DNA of 64,000 bases from Aliiroseovarius crassostreae (GTDB taxonomy: Bacteria; Pseudomonadota; Alphaproteobacteria; Rhodobacterales; Rhodobacteraceae): the NCBI RefSeq assembly GCF_001307765.1, contig NZ_LKBA01000004.1, positions 764,385 through 828,384 of the forward strand, in the 5' to 3' direction. Positions within the stretch are counted from its first letter, which is position 1, and each line of letters opens with the position of its first letter. Below the pieces are notes generated by a model. The model had not been told where the DNA came from. It worked only from the letters and a program-made list of their open reading frames with translations, and ran no database searches. A program made the translations under genes and the position numbers. Shown here piece by piece: positions 24,853-32,847 of this stretch.

Positions 24853-26061
24853 TTAAACGCGTTCGAGGATGGTTGCGGCACCCATGCCAGATCCGATGCA
24901 CAGCGTGGCAAGGCCAGTTTCCTTGTCCGCCCGCTCCATTTCATCCAGAAGCGCACCAAGGATCATTGCCCCGGTGGCCCCCAGCGGGTGGCCCATGGCA
25001 ATCGCCCCACCGTTCACATTCACCTTGTCATGATCGGCGTTGAAGGCTTGCAGGAAGCGCAGCACGACCGAGGCGAAAGCTTCGTTCACCTCAAACAGGT
25101 CAATGTCACCAATGCCCATGCCAGCGGCCGCCAGCACACGTTCGGTGGCCGGAACCGGGCCGGTCAGCATGATGGTTGGGTCGGTGCCCACCTTGGAGGT
25201 GGCCTTGATGCGTGCGCGCGGTTTGATCCCGTGACGTTCGCCGAATTCCTTGTTGCCGATCAGAACGGCAGCAGACCCATCGGCGATACCGGACGAGTTG
25301 CCCGCGTGGTGCACGTGGTTGATCTTTTCCAAATGCGGGTATTTCAAAAGCGCAACCGCGTCAAAGCCCGGCATCTGCTCTCCCATCATCGCAAAAGACG
25401 GGTTCAGACCACTCAGGGTCTGCATGTTGGTCTCGCGGATCATCTCGTCCTGCGACATGATTTCCAGACCGTTCTGGTCGCGCAGCGTGTAGACGGATTT
25501 GTCGAACCGGCCCGCGGCACGGGCGGCGGCGGCGCGTTTCTGGCTTTCGACCGCATAGGCGTCACACTCGTCGCGTGAAAACCCGTATTCGGTGGCGATA
25601 ATGTCCGCAGAAATCCCCTGCGGCACAAAATAGGTCTTGGCTGCAAGGAACGGATCCGCCGCAATTGCGCCCCCGTCGGACCCCATCGGAACCCGTGACA
25701 TGCTCTCGACGCCGCCGGCGATATAGGCGTCACCCGCCCCGCCACGCACCTGGTTGGCCGCCATGTTCACAGCTTCCAGGCCCGAGGCGCAGAAGCGGTT
25801 GATCGACACGCCGGGGATGCGCTCGTCCAGATCGGAATACAGCACCGAGGACCGGGCCAGGCAGGCGCCTTGCTCACCCACCTGGGTCACGTTGCCCCAG
25901 ATCACATCCTCGACGGCATGGCCCTCAAGGTTGTTGCGGCGTTTCAGTTCGTTAAGGGTCTCGGCAGAAAGACGTACGGCTGTCACTTCATGCAGCGTGC
26001 CGTCTTTCTTGCCCTTGCCGCGCGGGCTGCGCACGGCATCATAGATATAGGCGTCGGTCAT
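24853..26061 (-). CDS. fadA: acetyl-CoA C-acyltransferase (3-ketoacyl-CoA thiolase)
   Basis: Cleaves 3-ketoacyl-CoA with CoA to acetyl-CoA and a shortened acyl-CoA. At 402 residues it has the normal thiolase length. The nucleophilic Cys lies in [12 protein letters not shown] (about residue 92), the catalytic His in [11 protein letters not shown] and the second Cys in [11 protein letters not shown] near the C terminus. It forms the beta subunit to FadJ; the genes are 15 bp apart. The gst gene lies 35 bp upstream on the same strand. fadI would be an equivalent name. Confidence 0.95.
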   Translation of the reverse strand: MTDAYIYDAVRSPRGKGKKDGTLHEVTAVRLSAETLNELKRRNNLEGHAVEDVIWGNVTQVGEQGACLARSSVLYSDLDERIPGVSINRFCASGLEAVNMAANQVRGGAGDAYIAGGVESMSRVPMGSDGGAIAADPFLAAKTYFVPQGISADIIATEYGFSRDECDAYAVESQKRAAAARAAGRFDKSVYTLRDQNGLEIMSQDEMIRETNMQTLSGLNPSFAMMGEQMPGFDAVALLKYPHLEKINHVHHAGNSSGIADGSAAVLIGNKEFGERHGIKPRARIKATSKVGTDPTIMLTGPVPATERVLAAAGMGIGDIDLFEVNEAFASVVLRFLQAFNADHDKVNVNGGAIAMGHPLGATGAMILGALLDEMERADKETGLATLCIGSGMGAATILERV

Positions 26062-26096
26062 TTTCTATTTCCTTTCAGGAGTCCAGGTCCAGAATG

Positions 26097-26732
26097 TCAG
26101 GCGCGGTCAGCCGGGCTGCCGGGCATAAGGTCGTAAGGGTGTTTCCAGCCGGGGGTTTCGGCAATCCGGGTCAGCCAAGCGTCGATGGCGGGCCATTCGG
26201 TGCGGTCAAAGCCAAAGGGTTCAGGGTAGAACAGGTAACCGCAGCAGGAGATGTCTGCGAGGGTGATGGCGTCGCCCACCAGCCAGTCCCGGGTGGAAAG
26301 CTCGCTTTCCAAAGTCTTGTAGGCGGATTTGAGGCGGCCCTGATTGAAAGCAATCACCTCGGCCGGGCGCTTGTCTTCTGGGATAAAGTTCATCAAAAAC
26401 CGGGTCATGCCCGCCACCGATGACATTTTGTGATTGTCCCAAAACTGCCAGCGCAGGATCTCGCGCCGCTCTGCTGCGCTGCGCCCCCCAAGTTTGCCGG
26501 ATTTCGACGAGACATAATCCTGAATGGCGCCCGATTGCGACAGGGTCACATCACCGTCCACCATCACAGGGGCCTCCCCCATCGGGTTGATCTCACGATA
26601 TTCCGGCGTGCGGGTCTCGCCGCCAAAGAAGTCTACATATACCGGCTCCCAATCCAGGCCGGACAATTCCAACGTAAGCGCGGCCTTGTAGGCGTTGCCA
26701 CTTTCGCCGAAGCAGTAAAGTTTGATGGTCAT
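26097..26732 (-). CDS. glutathione S-transferase family protein
   Basis: A 211-residue cytosolic protein with a thioredoxin-like N-terminal domain (about 1-80, beginning MTIKLYCFGESGNAYKAAL and containing the cis-Pro and glutathione-contact region EAPVMVDGDVTLSQSGAIQDYV) and an all-helical C-terminal domain. The Ser/Asn pair in ESGNAY occupies the catalytic position. Substrate unknown; the setting inside a fatty-acid oxidation operon suggests detoxifying or processing an acyl-derived electrophile. It has 35 bp to fadA downstream and a 300-bp spacer upstream. Confidence 0.88.
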   Translation of the reverse strand: MTIKLYCFGESGNAYKAALTLELSGLDWEPVYVDFFGGETRTPEYREINPMGEAPVMVDGDVTLSQSGAIQDYVSSKSGKLGGRSAAERREILRWQFWDNHKMSSVAGMTRFLMNFIPEDKRPAEVIAFNQGRLKSAYKTLESELSTRDWLVGDAITLADISCCGYLFYPEPFGFDRTEWPAIDAWLTRIAETPGWKHPYDLMPGSPADRA

Positions 26733-27032
26733 CGCGTCCTCCCAGTTGCGATCTCGAACCCGGGGGCAATTTCCCCGCAGACCCGATTGAGTATTTTGAC
26801 CAAGAAGAAAGCCTGATTGCTCTTCCAGTCACGTTTTCTTAACCAAGAACGGCCAGCTTAGGGGGGCGGTACAGGCTGGAGAGCCGATGACCGCCCAAGG
26901 AGAAGGCGGCCTCGCCATCAACGCCCGAACGGGCCGGGGCGGCGAGGCCGTTATCGGTATGAGACGCGCGCCCCTTCTTCTTGCTCCAAATACTCCCGCC
27001 GGAGGCATCCAGCAGAAGCCAACTGTTCAGGC
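26733..27032. other. 300-bp spacer with inverted dispersed repeats
   Basis: I see no convincing gene here. The stretch holds two copies of a dispersed motif facing each other: GAGTATTTTGACCAAGAAGA at 26789-26808 on the plus strand and GAGTATTTGGAGCAAGAAGA at 26995-26976 on the minus strand. A third related copy is at 45881. The centre is GC-rich. A 65-codon reading frame on the minus strand (26839-27036) runs through the second copy and I do not accept it as a gene. Confidence 0.55.
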
Positions 27033-27245
27033 TCATCGCTTGCGCGCCTCCAGTTCCGCGTTGAACAGGCGCAGGCGCGCGGTGAGGTTTTCTTGGTGCG
27101 TCACGCTGTCGAAATGTTCAAACAGGAAGGACAACGCTTCGCCCTCATCCAGCCCTGCCTCCTGCGCAAATCGTTTCAGGCGGCGATAGCCGTCTTCGGT
27201 CATGGCGCAGGGAAAGCGGCGGGTGAGTTTGAAGCGTTTGGGCAT
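27033..27245 (-). CDS. small conserved-looking protein, unknown function
   Basis: A 70-residue basic protein (MPKRFKLTRRFPCAMTEDGY start) made of predicted helices with many Arg, Glu and Leu; its N terminus resembles the first strand and helix of ribbon-helix-helix proteins but the match is weak. It begins 21 bp after the acyl-CoA dehydrogenase stop and has AGAGAACAGGA before the ATG. Codon use looks like that of its neighbours. It may be a small regulator or accessory protein of the beta-oxidation operon. Confidence 0.6.
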   Translation of the reverse strand: MPKRFKLTRRFPCAMTEDGYRRLKRFAQEAGLDEGEALSFLFEHFDSVTHQENLTARLRLFNAELEARKR

Positions 27246-27266
27246 TCCTGTTCTCTTTTCAATTGG

Positions 27267-29042
27267 TTAGAATTGGTCCGCAGTCAGCCCCATGACCGTG
27301 GCCGATCCGCTTTCGATCCGTGCCAGATGCATCGCGGTGGCGGGTAGGCGGCGGGACATATAGTAGCGGGCCGTGGTCAGCTTGGTCTCGTAGAACGTGG
27401 CGTCAGAGGTGCCGCTGGCCAGCGCATCCAATGCGGCCCGGGCGGAGCGGGCCCACATGAAGCCCAGGCAGACATGGCCGAAGAGATGCATGAAATCATA
27501 GCTTCCCGCGAGCGCGTCATTGGGGTTCTTCATGCCCGACTGCATGAAATACATGGCCGAGGATTGCAGGTGTTTGGACGCTTCTTTGAGCGGCGCGATG
27601 AATTCTGCCATCGCTTCGTCGTCACCTTGTTCCTTGCAGTAGGATTTGATCATGTCGAAGAAGCCCATGATCGGCTTGCCGCCACCGGCAGCCAGTTTGC
27701 GGCCGACGAGATCCAGCGCCTGAACACCGTTTGCCCCTTCATAGATCTGGGTGATGCGGGCATCACGTGTGAACTGTGACATGCCATGCTCTTCGATATA
27801 GCCGTGGCCGCCATAGATCTGCTGGGCGAGGACGGTCATGTCATAGCCCTGATCGCTCAGGAACCCTTTCAGGACCGGGGTCATCAGCGAGATCAGATCA
27901 TCGGCGTCCTTGTCTTCGGCGCGGTGGGCCTGATCAATCAGTGTCGCCCCCCAGAGCAGAAAGGCGCGCGCCCCTTCGATGAAGGATTTCTGGTCCATAA
28001 GTGCGCGGCGAATGTCGGGATGAACGATCAGCGGGTCCGCCGGGCCATCCGGGTTCTTGACCCCGGTGACGTCGCGCCCCTGCAGGCGGTCCTTGGCATA
28101 GATCACCGCGTTTTGATAGGCGGCTTCGGCTTGCGCCAGACCCTGCATCGCCACGCCAAGGCGGGCTTCGTTCATCATGGTGAACATGGCGCGCATGCCT
28201 TTGTGCATGTCTCCCAGCAGATAGCCGGTCGCCTCGTCATAATTCATCACACAGGTGGCATTGCCGTGGATGCCCATCTTTTTCTCAAGATTGCCCACGG
28301 ACACGCTATTGCGCGCGCCCGCAGACCCGTCTTCGGCCACCATGAATTTCGGCACAATGAAAAGCGACACGCCCTTGATGCCCTCTGGTCCGCCGGGGAT
28401 TTTTGCCAGCACGAGGTGGATCACGTTTTCCGACATGTCATGGTCGCCTGCCGAGATGAAAATCTTCTGGCCGGAGATCTTGTAGCTGCCATCCTCCTGC
28501 GGTTCCGCCTTGGTGCGCATCAGACCCAGATCGGTGCCGCAATGCGGCTCTGTCAGGTTCATGGTGCCGGTCCATTCGCAGCTGACCATTTTGGGCAGAT
28601 AGGTGGCTTTCTGTTCATCCGTGCCATGGGCCAGGATGGCGGAGGCGGCCCCATGGGTCAGGCCCTGATACATGGTGAAGGCCTGATTGGCGCCGGAAAA
28701 CAGTTCACCCACAGCGGTGCCCAGCACCACTGGCATGTTCTGGCCACCGAACTCTTCGGGCATGTCGAGCCCGGTCCAGCCGCCGTCTTTCATCTGCTCA
28801 AAAGCGTCCTTGAACCCGGCAGGTGTGTAAACCACGCCATTTTCCAGGCGGCAGCCCTCGTGATCGCCAACCACATTGAGCGGCGCGAGCACCTCTCCTG
28901 CCAGTTTGCCCGCCTCTTCCAGAACGGCAGAGGTAAAGCCAGGTTCCAGATCTGCATATCCGGGGGTGGCGGCCTCATGGGTTTTCAGCACTTCGTGCAG
29001 CACAAAGCCCATGTCCTTGGTGGGGGCGGTATAGCTCGGCAT
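27267..29042 (-). CDS. acyl-CoA dehydrogenase, long C-terminal type
   Basis: FAD enzyme that introduces the 2,3-double bond into acyl-CoA and passes electrons to ETF. At 591 residues it belongs to the enlarged ACAD subgroup with a C-terminal extension (about 450-591) that includes the DmdC 3-methylmercaptopropionyl-CoA dehydrogenases of roseobacters. Visible motifs are [17 protein letters not shown] (FAD/substrate), [14 protein letters not shown], and [20 protein letters not shown] with the catalytic Glu region. Substrate could be straight-chain acyl-CoA or MMPA-CoA. It starts 30 bp after the MerR gene and heads the structural genes of the operon. Confidence 0.92.
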   Translation of the reverse strand: MPSYTAPTKDMGFVLHEVLKTHEAATPGYADLEPGFTSAVLEEAGKLAGEVLAPLNVVGDHEGCRLENGVVYTPAGFKDAFEQMKDGGWTGLDMPEEFGGQNMPVVLGTAVGELFSGANQAFTMYQGLTHGAASAILAHGTDEQKATYLPKMVSCEWTGTMNLTEPHCGTDLGLMRTKAEPQEDGSYKISGQKIFISAGDHDMSENVIHLVLAKIPGGPEGIKGVSLFIVPKFMVAEDGSAGARNSVSVGNLEKKMGIHGNATCVMNYDEATGYLLGDMHKGMRAMFTMMNEARLGVAMQGLAQAEAAYQNAVIYAKDRLQGRDVTGVKNPDGPADPLIVHPDIRRALMDQKSFIEGARAFLLWGATLIDQAHRAEDKDADDLISLMTPVLKGFLSDQGYDMTVLAQQIYGGHGYIEEHGMSQFTRDARITQIYEGANGVQALDLVGRKLAAGGGKPIMGFFDMIKSYCKEQGDDEAMAEFIAPLKEASKHLQSSAMYFMQSGMKNPNDALAGSYDFMHLFGHVCLGFMWARSARAALDALASGTSDATFYETKLTTARYYMSRRLPATAMHLARIESGSATVMGLTADQF

Positions 29043-29072
29043 GTGGTAATCCTCGTGGTTGATAACTGGCGC

Positions 29073-29468
29073 TTATTGCCCTTCGCCCGCTTTGAATCTG
29101 GCGATGGCGTCTTCGGCCCATTTCAGTTGGTCCGTCAGATCGGCAATGGCCTCGTCCAGCTCGGTGCGCTGCTGCCTGAGGTCGGCCAGGTGTTTCTGGG
29201 CCACCTCGTAGGTGCGGGTCAGCTGGGTCTGCTGCTGGTCCCCCATGTCATACAGGTCGAGCAGCTGGCGGATTTCCTCCAGTGCAAACCCAAAACGTTT
29301 GCCGCGCAGGATCAGCTTGAGCCGGGCACGGTCGCGTTTTGTGAACAGGCGTTTCTGGCCTTCGCGTACCGGTGCAAGCAGCTCTTTCGCTTCATAAAAG
29401 CGCAGGGTGCGAGCGGTGACATCAAAAGCGTCACACATCTGACGAATGGTCATAAGGTCGTCGGTCAT
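29073..29468 (-). CDS. MerR family transcriptional regulator of the fad operon
   Basis: A 131-residue regulator with the winged helix at the N terminus (MTIRQMCDAFDVTARTLRFYEAKELLAPVREGQKRLF, read in two pieces) and a coiled-coil dimer helix (about 80-128). It lacks the metal-binding Cys of metal-sensing MerR proteins, so it probably senses an acyl-CoA or other small molecule, like LiuR. It is the promoter-proximal gene of the beta-oxidation operon, and a palindrome TTTACGTTGACGTAAA lies 91 bp upstream of its start, so autoregulation is likely. A paralogue is encoded at 30109. Confidence 0.9.
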   Translation of the reverse strand: MTDDLMTIRQMCDAFDVTARTLRFYEAKELLAPVREGQKRLFTKRDRARLKLILRGKRFGFALEEIRQLLDLYDMGDQQQTQLTRTYEVAQKHLADLRQQRTELDEAIADLTDQLKWAEDAIARFKAGEGQ

Positions 29469-29558
29469 TCGATCCTCTTTTTGACACCGGTCGGTTGGGG
29501 GCGGGGATCCCGCCGTGTTGATCTGAGTTGATCTGACCGGTTCTGTTTACTGCATAAG

Positions 29559-29613
29559 TTTACGTTGACGTAAATGTAACGTGGCGTCAAACATTTCAAT
29601 GGCGTGGCGTCAA
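29559..29613. promoter_or_regulatory. MerR/LiuR-like palindrome and two direct repeats
   Basis: The palindrome TTTACGTTGACGTAAA (29559-29574) resembles the LiuR-type MerR operator I recall from proteobacteria. It is followed by two direct copies of GTGGCGTCAA (29581-29590 and 29604-29613), 23 bp apart. All lie between the divergent merR operon and the small membrane protein gene, where they could control both. Confidence 0.6.
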
Positions 29614-29778
29614 CTTTTCTTTCCGTTACGGAACGTCATTTCCCCAGCTTACGCCCCTAGACGTGTGATTTCCGCGCTGCCGCGCACGTTTTGCGGGTGA
29701 AAAGGAGCGTTGACCTCGTGCCGCAAGGGGCACATGGTCTTTTCGGATCAAGGGAAAACACAGTTCGGAAGGGGGGGC

Positions 29779-30105
29779 GTGAGTGGTGACAATATAGATG
29801 GCGTGGACTATCTGAATGCAGAGCGGGCATCCCTTGAGGTGATGCAGGCTCAGATGCAGGGGTTTCTCAGGAAACGACTGGCCATGTGGGCGATCCGCTG
29901 GGGTATCGGGATGCCGGTGGCATTTGCCGTGCCCGCAATCTGGGGGCTTTGGCCCTGGTTGCCGATGGCGGCTGGGATTGTTGCCCTCGTCTCTCTGGCC
30001 ACAATCATGATCATGTGGCTTGTCTTGCTGCGCAAATTTCGCTCCACCCAAGCCAGCGCAGATCGGTTGGAACAGGTGTTGAGGGAGGAAGACGACCTGG
30101 CGTGA
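29779..30105 (+). CDS. small membrane protein with two spans, unknown function
   Basis: A 108-residue protein with a hydrophilic N terminus, two hydrophobic spans (about 44-64 and 68-88; AVPAIWGLWPWLPMAAGIV and VSLATIMIMWLVLL) and a charged, probably helical C terminus. I prefer the GTG at 29779 because GGAAGGGGGGG lies just before it; an ATG at 29734 and a TTG at 29710 are in frame alternatives. It lies between two MerR-family genes, divergent from one and ending three bases before the convergent end of the other. Confidence 0.65.
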   Translation: MSGDNIDGVDYLNAERASLEVMQAQMQGFLRKRLAMWAIRWGIGMPVAFAVPAIWGLWPWLPMAAGIVALVSLATIMIMWLVLLRKFRSTQASADRLEQVLREEDDLA

Positions 30106-30108
30106 GGG

Positions 30109-30477
30109 TTATGTTACCAGCTTTGCCACGTCGTCCCGCAGATCCTGAAGATCATCAATGGTTTCGGCCAATTGCGCATATTGCTCCCGCAGGGCCTTGA
30201 GCTGGCGATCCGCCAACTCCACCCAGGCCTGATTCTGCGCATCGGTGCCTTTCTCATCATAGATCAACAGCCATTGGCGCAGCTCTTCCAGAGAGAAACC
30301 AAACCGGCGCCCGCGCAGGATCAGGGTCATGCGGGCCACTTCGCGTGGCGTATAAAACCGCGACCGCCCTTCCTTTTCCGGTGCCAGAAGCTCGATATAT
30401 TCGTAATATCTGAGCGTCCGTGGAGTCACGTCAAACTTGGCACACATTTCTTTGAAGGTGAGGCGTTCGTCAGACAT
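30109..30477 (-). CDS. MerR family transcriptional regulator
   Basis: A 122-residue regulator closely similar in layout to the one at 29073: winged helix at the N terminus (FKEMCAKFDVTPRTLRYYEYIELL) and a C-terminal coiled coil (about 75-118), without Cys metal ligands. The start at 30477 is set by AAGGA nine bases upstream; a start 20 codons earlier is possible. The target is unclear: its likely promoter region faces away from the manganese exporter, whose gene lies upstream on the same strand behind a terminator. Confidence 0.88.
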   Translation of the reverse strand: MSDERLTFKEMCAKFDVTPRTLRYYEYIELLAPEKEGRSRFYTPREVARMTLILRGRRFGFSLEELRQWLLIYDEKGTDAQNQAWVELADRQLKALREQYAQLAETIDDLQDLRDDVAKLVT

Positions 30478-30581
30478 GGGACATCCTTGCTGTTGCGGTT
30501 CGTCCTCATTGGTAACGCTTTCTGCACTGCAGCGCAATTCTGTAGAACTACGCTATGCGCAAAATATTGAGCAAAATCTGC

Positions 30582-30611
30582 AAAAAAGGGGACCCCGTTA
30601 TGGGATCCCCC
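30582..30611 (-). terminator. terminator of the manganese exporter gene
   Basis: A GC-rich hairpin formed by GGGGACCCC and GGGATCCCC arms (30588-30596 and 30602-30610), with a T6 run on the minus strand after it, about 25 bp past the stop codon of the upstream transporter gene. Confidence 0.75.
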
Positions 30612-30634
30612 GAAAGATCTGCCTCACAGAAGGG

Positions 30635-31759
30635 TCAGTTCATGAAGCCCGGAGCGAGGAAATAGAACGCATAGGCCAGGATCAGGGCAGGCACGGCCGA
30701 GTAGAGCGTGGCAATCACCGCCGCCTTGGGGTTTAGCGCAATGGCCGGGAACAGGGCGTCTCCGTCATTGGAAATCGCGTTGCCCATCAGGGCCGCAAAC
30801 GGAACGGCACCATTCAGGTAAAGCGTCGTCACCAGAACCTGAGGGCCGCAGCCGGGCACAAACCCGATCACAATCGCCATCAGCGGCAGGAGAGGCGCGA
30901 CAGTTTCGAACATCACGGCCACATCCACCCCCGTATAAAGCGCAAGATAGTCATAGGCGAGATAGGCCCCGATCACCCAGACCGAGATGAAACTGGTCTC
31001 TTCGGCCATCCGTGTGATCGGGTTGTCCTTGGCGTTGGTCATTGCCTGCAATGAGGAGGTGGCCCAGATGAATAACCCCAGAAAGGTGCCCGCCATGGCG
31101 ATCCACAGAACCGGAATCCCCAGAGGGTGGGTGACCTCAACCTGCATCAGCTGGCCAACACCGACAATCAGACCGGGGGCCGCAATCACGAGATAGGCCA
31201 TGTCCTGCGGGCGGGTCTTGCCGATGCGCGGTGCCAGTTCACAGCTGCCAGTGCCGGGGCTGCGAAATTCGATCTTGTTGAACCGATCCACAATCCAGCC
31301 GGACAGGATCCCGACCACAAAGGACAGCGGCAGGACAACAAGGGCCGCATCCGGTCGCGTCGCCAGCAGCAGAAACGCCGCATCCCCCATCGTGGCCGTC
31401 AGCGTGGCGACAACCGCGCCAAACCCCACGTGACCTGAGGAATAGGCCGCAACCACAACAACAGCGCCGCCGCATCCCGGAGTTGCCCCGAGCAATGCCG
31501 CCAGTGGCACCTGAGCCGCCCGGGCATTGGACAATGCATCGCCGATGTTGAAGCGGAACAGGCGTTCCGCGCCATAAAACAGCAGCAATGTGGTGGCCAC
31601 AAAAACCGAGACCTGCACATAGGCATCTGTCATCAGCGAACGGGTCAACTCACCCAATTCCCCCGGCGCGATGGCCAGCACAAGCAGCACTACCAGAACA
31701 AACAGGCGCTTGGGACGCAACTCCCCAAACGGGGCGGTTAGGGTGGTTGTGGCGGCCAT
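30635..31759 (-). CDS. putative manganese exporter (10-TM, ArsP_2-like family)
   Basis: A 374-residue inner-membrane protein with about ten spans and a clear internal duplication: LLGATPGCGGAVVVVAAYSSG with ATMGDAAFLLL in the first half, and IGFVPGCGPQVLVTTLYLNG with NAISNDGDALFPA in the second. The paired PGCG and GD(A/G) motifs mark the family often annotated as putative manganese transporter or 10-TM heavy-metal exporter. The start at 31759 is set by AGGAG seven bases upstream; a longer frame begins at 31825. A 17-bp Fur/Mur-like box lies just before the start, consistent with metal control. It may correspond to the mntX gene predicted in Rhodobacterales, which I cannot confirm. Confidence 0.8.
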   Translation of the reverse strand: MAATTTLTAPFGELRPKRLFVLVVLLVLAIAPGELGELTRSLMTDAYVQVSVFVATTLLLFYGAERLFRFNIGDALSNARAAQVPLAALLGATPGCGGAVVVVAAYSSGHVGFGAVVATLTATMGDAAFLLLATRPDAALVVLPLSFVVGILSGWIVDRFNKIEFRSPGTGSCELAPRIGKTRPQDMAYLVIAAPGLIVGVGQLMQVEVTHPLGIPVLWIAMAGTFLGLFIWATSSLQAMTNAKDNPITRMAEETSFISVWVIGAYLAYDYLALYTGVDVAVMFETVAPLLPLMAIVIGFVPGCGPQVLVTTLYLNGAVPFAALMGNAISNDGDALFPAIALNPKAAVIATLYSAVPALILAYAFYFLAPGFMN

Positions 31760-31774
31760 ATGGCGCTCCTGCAA

Positions 31775-31791
31775 TTGAGAATAATTCGCAA
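31775..31791. promoter_or_regulatory. Fur/Mur-like box before the manganese exporter
   Basis: TTGAGAATAATTCGCAA, a 17-bp imperfect palindrome (on the minus strand TTGCGAATTATTCTCAA), 15 bp before the exporter start. The AT-rich core with TTGCGAAT arms is of the type bound by Fur-family metal regulators; in alphaproteobacteria the Fur homologue is often the manganese sensor Mur. Confidence 0.55.
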
Positions 31792-31866
31792 ATGCAAAAC
31801 TAAGGGCTTGCTCCACAAAAGGCAAGCGCCAATAAACAGGGGACGGCTAAGAAAGGGAAATGCCCC

Positions 31867-32334
31867 ATGATCAAAGCTCTGCCCCAGGAGAAGAAGGCGG
31901 AAATTGCGCGGCAATTCACCGAAGCGATCCCCCATTGCCGGGCGCTGGGCATGGTGCTGGAGGATATCGGCGATGGGGAGGCGGTGATTTCGATGCCTTA
32001 CAATGAGGCCTTTGTCGGAGATCCGCGCAGTGGCGTGATCCATGGGGGGGCCGTGTCTGCGGTGCTGGACACCTGTTGTGGAGCCGCAGTGATGAGCCAT
32101 CCACGCGCCCCTGATATCACCGCCACCATTGATCTGCGCATTGATTATATGCGACCGGCAACACCCGGTCAGAAAATCACCGCACGCGCCACCTGCTACC
32201 ACGTCACCCGCTCCGTCGCCTTCGTGCGGGCCGTGGCACTGGATGAAGATACGGAGCGCCCGGTGGCAACCGCCACCGGGGCGTTCACCGCAGATGGCGA
32301 TCCGAAACGCAAATCGACCGAGGCCGTGTCATGA
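31867..32334 (+). CDS. PaaI family thioesterase (first of a pair)
   Basis: A 155-residue hot-dog fold protein that would hydrolyse an acyl-CoA. The active-site stretch SGVIHGGAVSAVLDTCCGAAV (about residues 56-76) contains the HGG loop and the catalytic Asp position; the strand TIDLRIDYMRPATPGQ is also typical. Substrate unknown. Its TGA overlaps the ATG of a second, different thioesterase by four bases, so both are made together. Confidence 0.87.
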   Translation: MIKALPQEKKAEIARQFTEAIPHCRALGMVLEDIGDGEAVISMPYNEAFVGDPRSGVIHGGAVSAVLDTCCGAAVMSHPRAPDITATIDLRIDYMRPATPGQKITARATCYHVTRSVAFVRAVALDEDTERPVATATGAFTADGDPKRKSTEAVS

Positions 32335-32846
32335 GCACCCCCAAGCGCCCCCGCCCCGAACCGGTTGAAATTGTCAAACATCGCCGTGACAGCACCCTGT
32401 CCGCGCTGGTGAACGGTGTGCCTTATATCAAGTTCCTCGGGATCGAGTTGGAGCGGCACGGGGATGAACTCACCGCAATCCTGCCCTTCGCGGAAAAGCT
32501 GATCGGAAACCCGATGCTGCCTGCCATCCATGGCGGCGTGATCGCGGCCTTTCTGGAAACGGCAGCGGTGATCGAACTCACCTGGGTCAGTATCTGGGCG
32601 GATATGGAGGCAGGGCTTCTGGATCCGGGAGAGCAGCCCGGGAATGTCCTTGCCTACCTTCCGAAGACCATCGACTTTTCCATTGACTATCTGCGATCGG
32701 GCCTGCCGCGTGATGCCTATGCCCGGGCGCGGGTGGTGCGTTCCGGTCGGCGCTATGCTTCGGTGCATGTCGAGGCGTGGCAGGACAATCGGCAAAAGCT
32801 GTTTGCCCAGGCCACCGGGCACTTCCTGATGCCTTCTCCGAATTGA
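32331..32846 (+). CDS. PaaI family thioesterase (second of a pair)
   Basis: A 171-residue hot-dog protein with the family motif LPAIHGGVIAAFLETAAVIEL (about 63-83), where Glu stands in the catalytic position, and FSIDYLRSGLPRDAYARARVVR. It is only distantly similar to the upstream thioesterase, so the pair may form a heteromeric enzyme or act on different acyl groups. The ATG overlaps the preceding stop, and the MATE gene starts two bases after its own stop. Confidence 0.85.
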   Translation: MSTPKRPRPEPVEIVKHRRDSTLSALVNGVPYIKFLGIELERHGDELTAILPFAEKLIGNPMLPAIHGGVIAAFLETAAVIELTWVSIWADMEAGLLDPGEQPGNVLAYLPKTIDFSIDYLRSGLPRDAYARARVVRSGRRYASVHVEAWQDNRQKLFAQATGHFLMPSPN

Positions 32847-32847
32847 C

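Noticed and set aside
26839..27036. 65-codon minus-strand frame ending near gst
   Set aside because: It runs through a dispersed repeat, has a Ser/Gly-rich sequence without helix pattern and no clear ribosome site.
27786..29531. 581-codon open frame on the plus strand
   Set aside because: Antisense to the acyl-CoA dehydrogenase and MerR genes; no recognisable domain.
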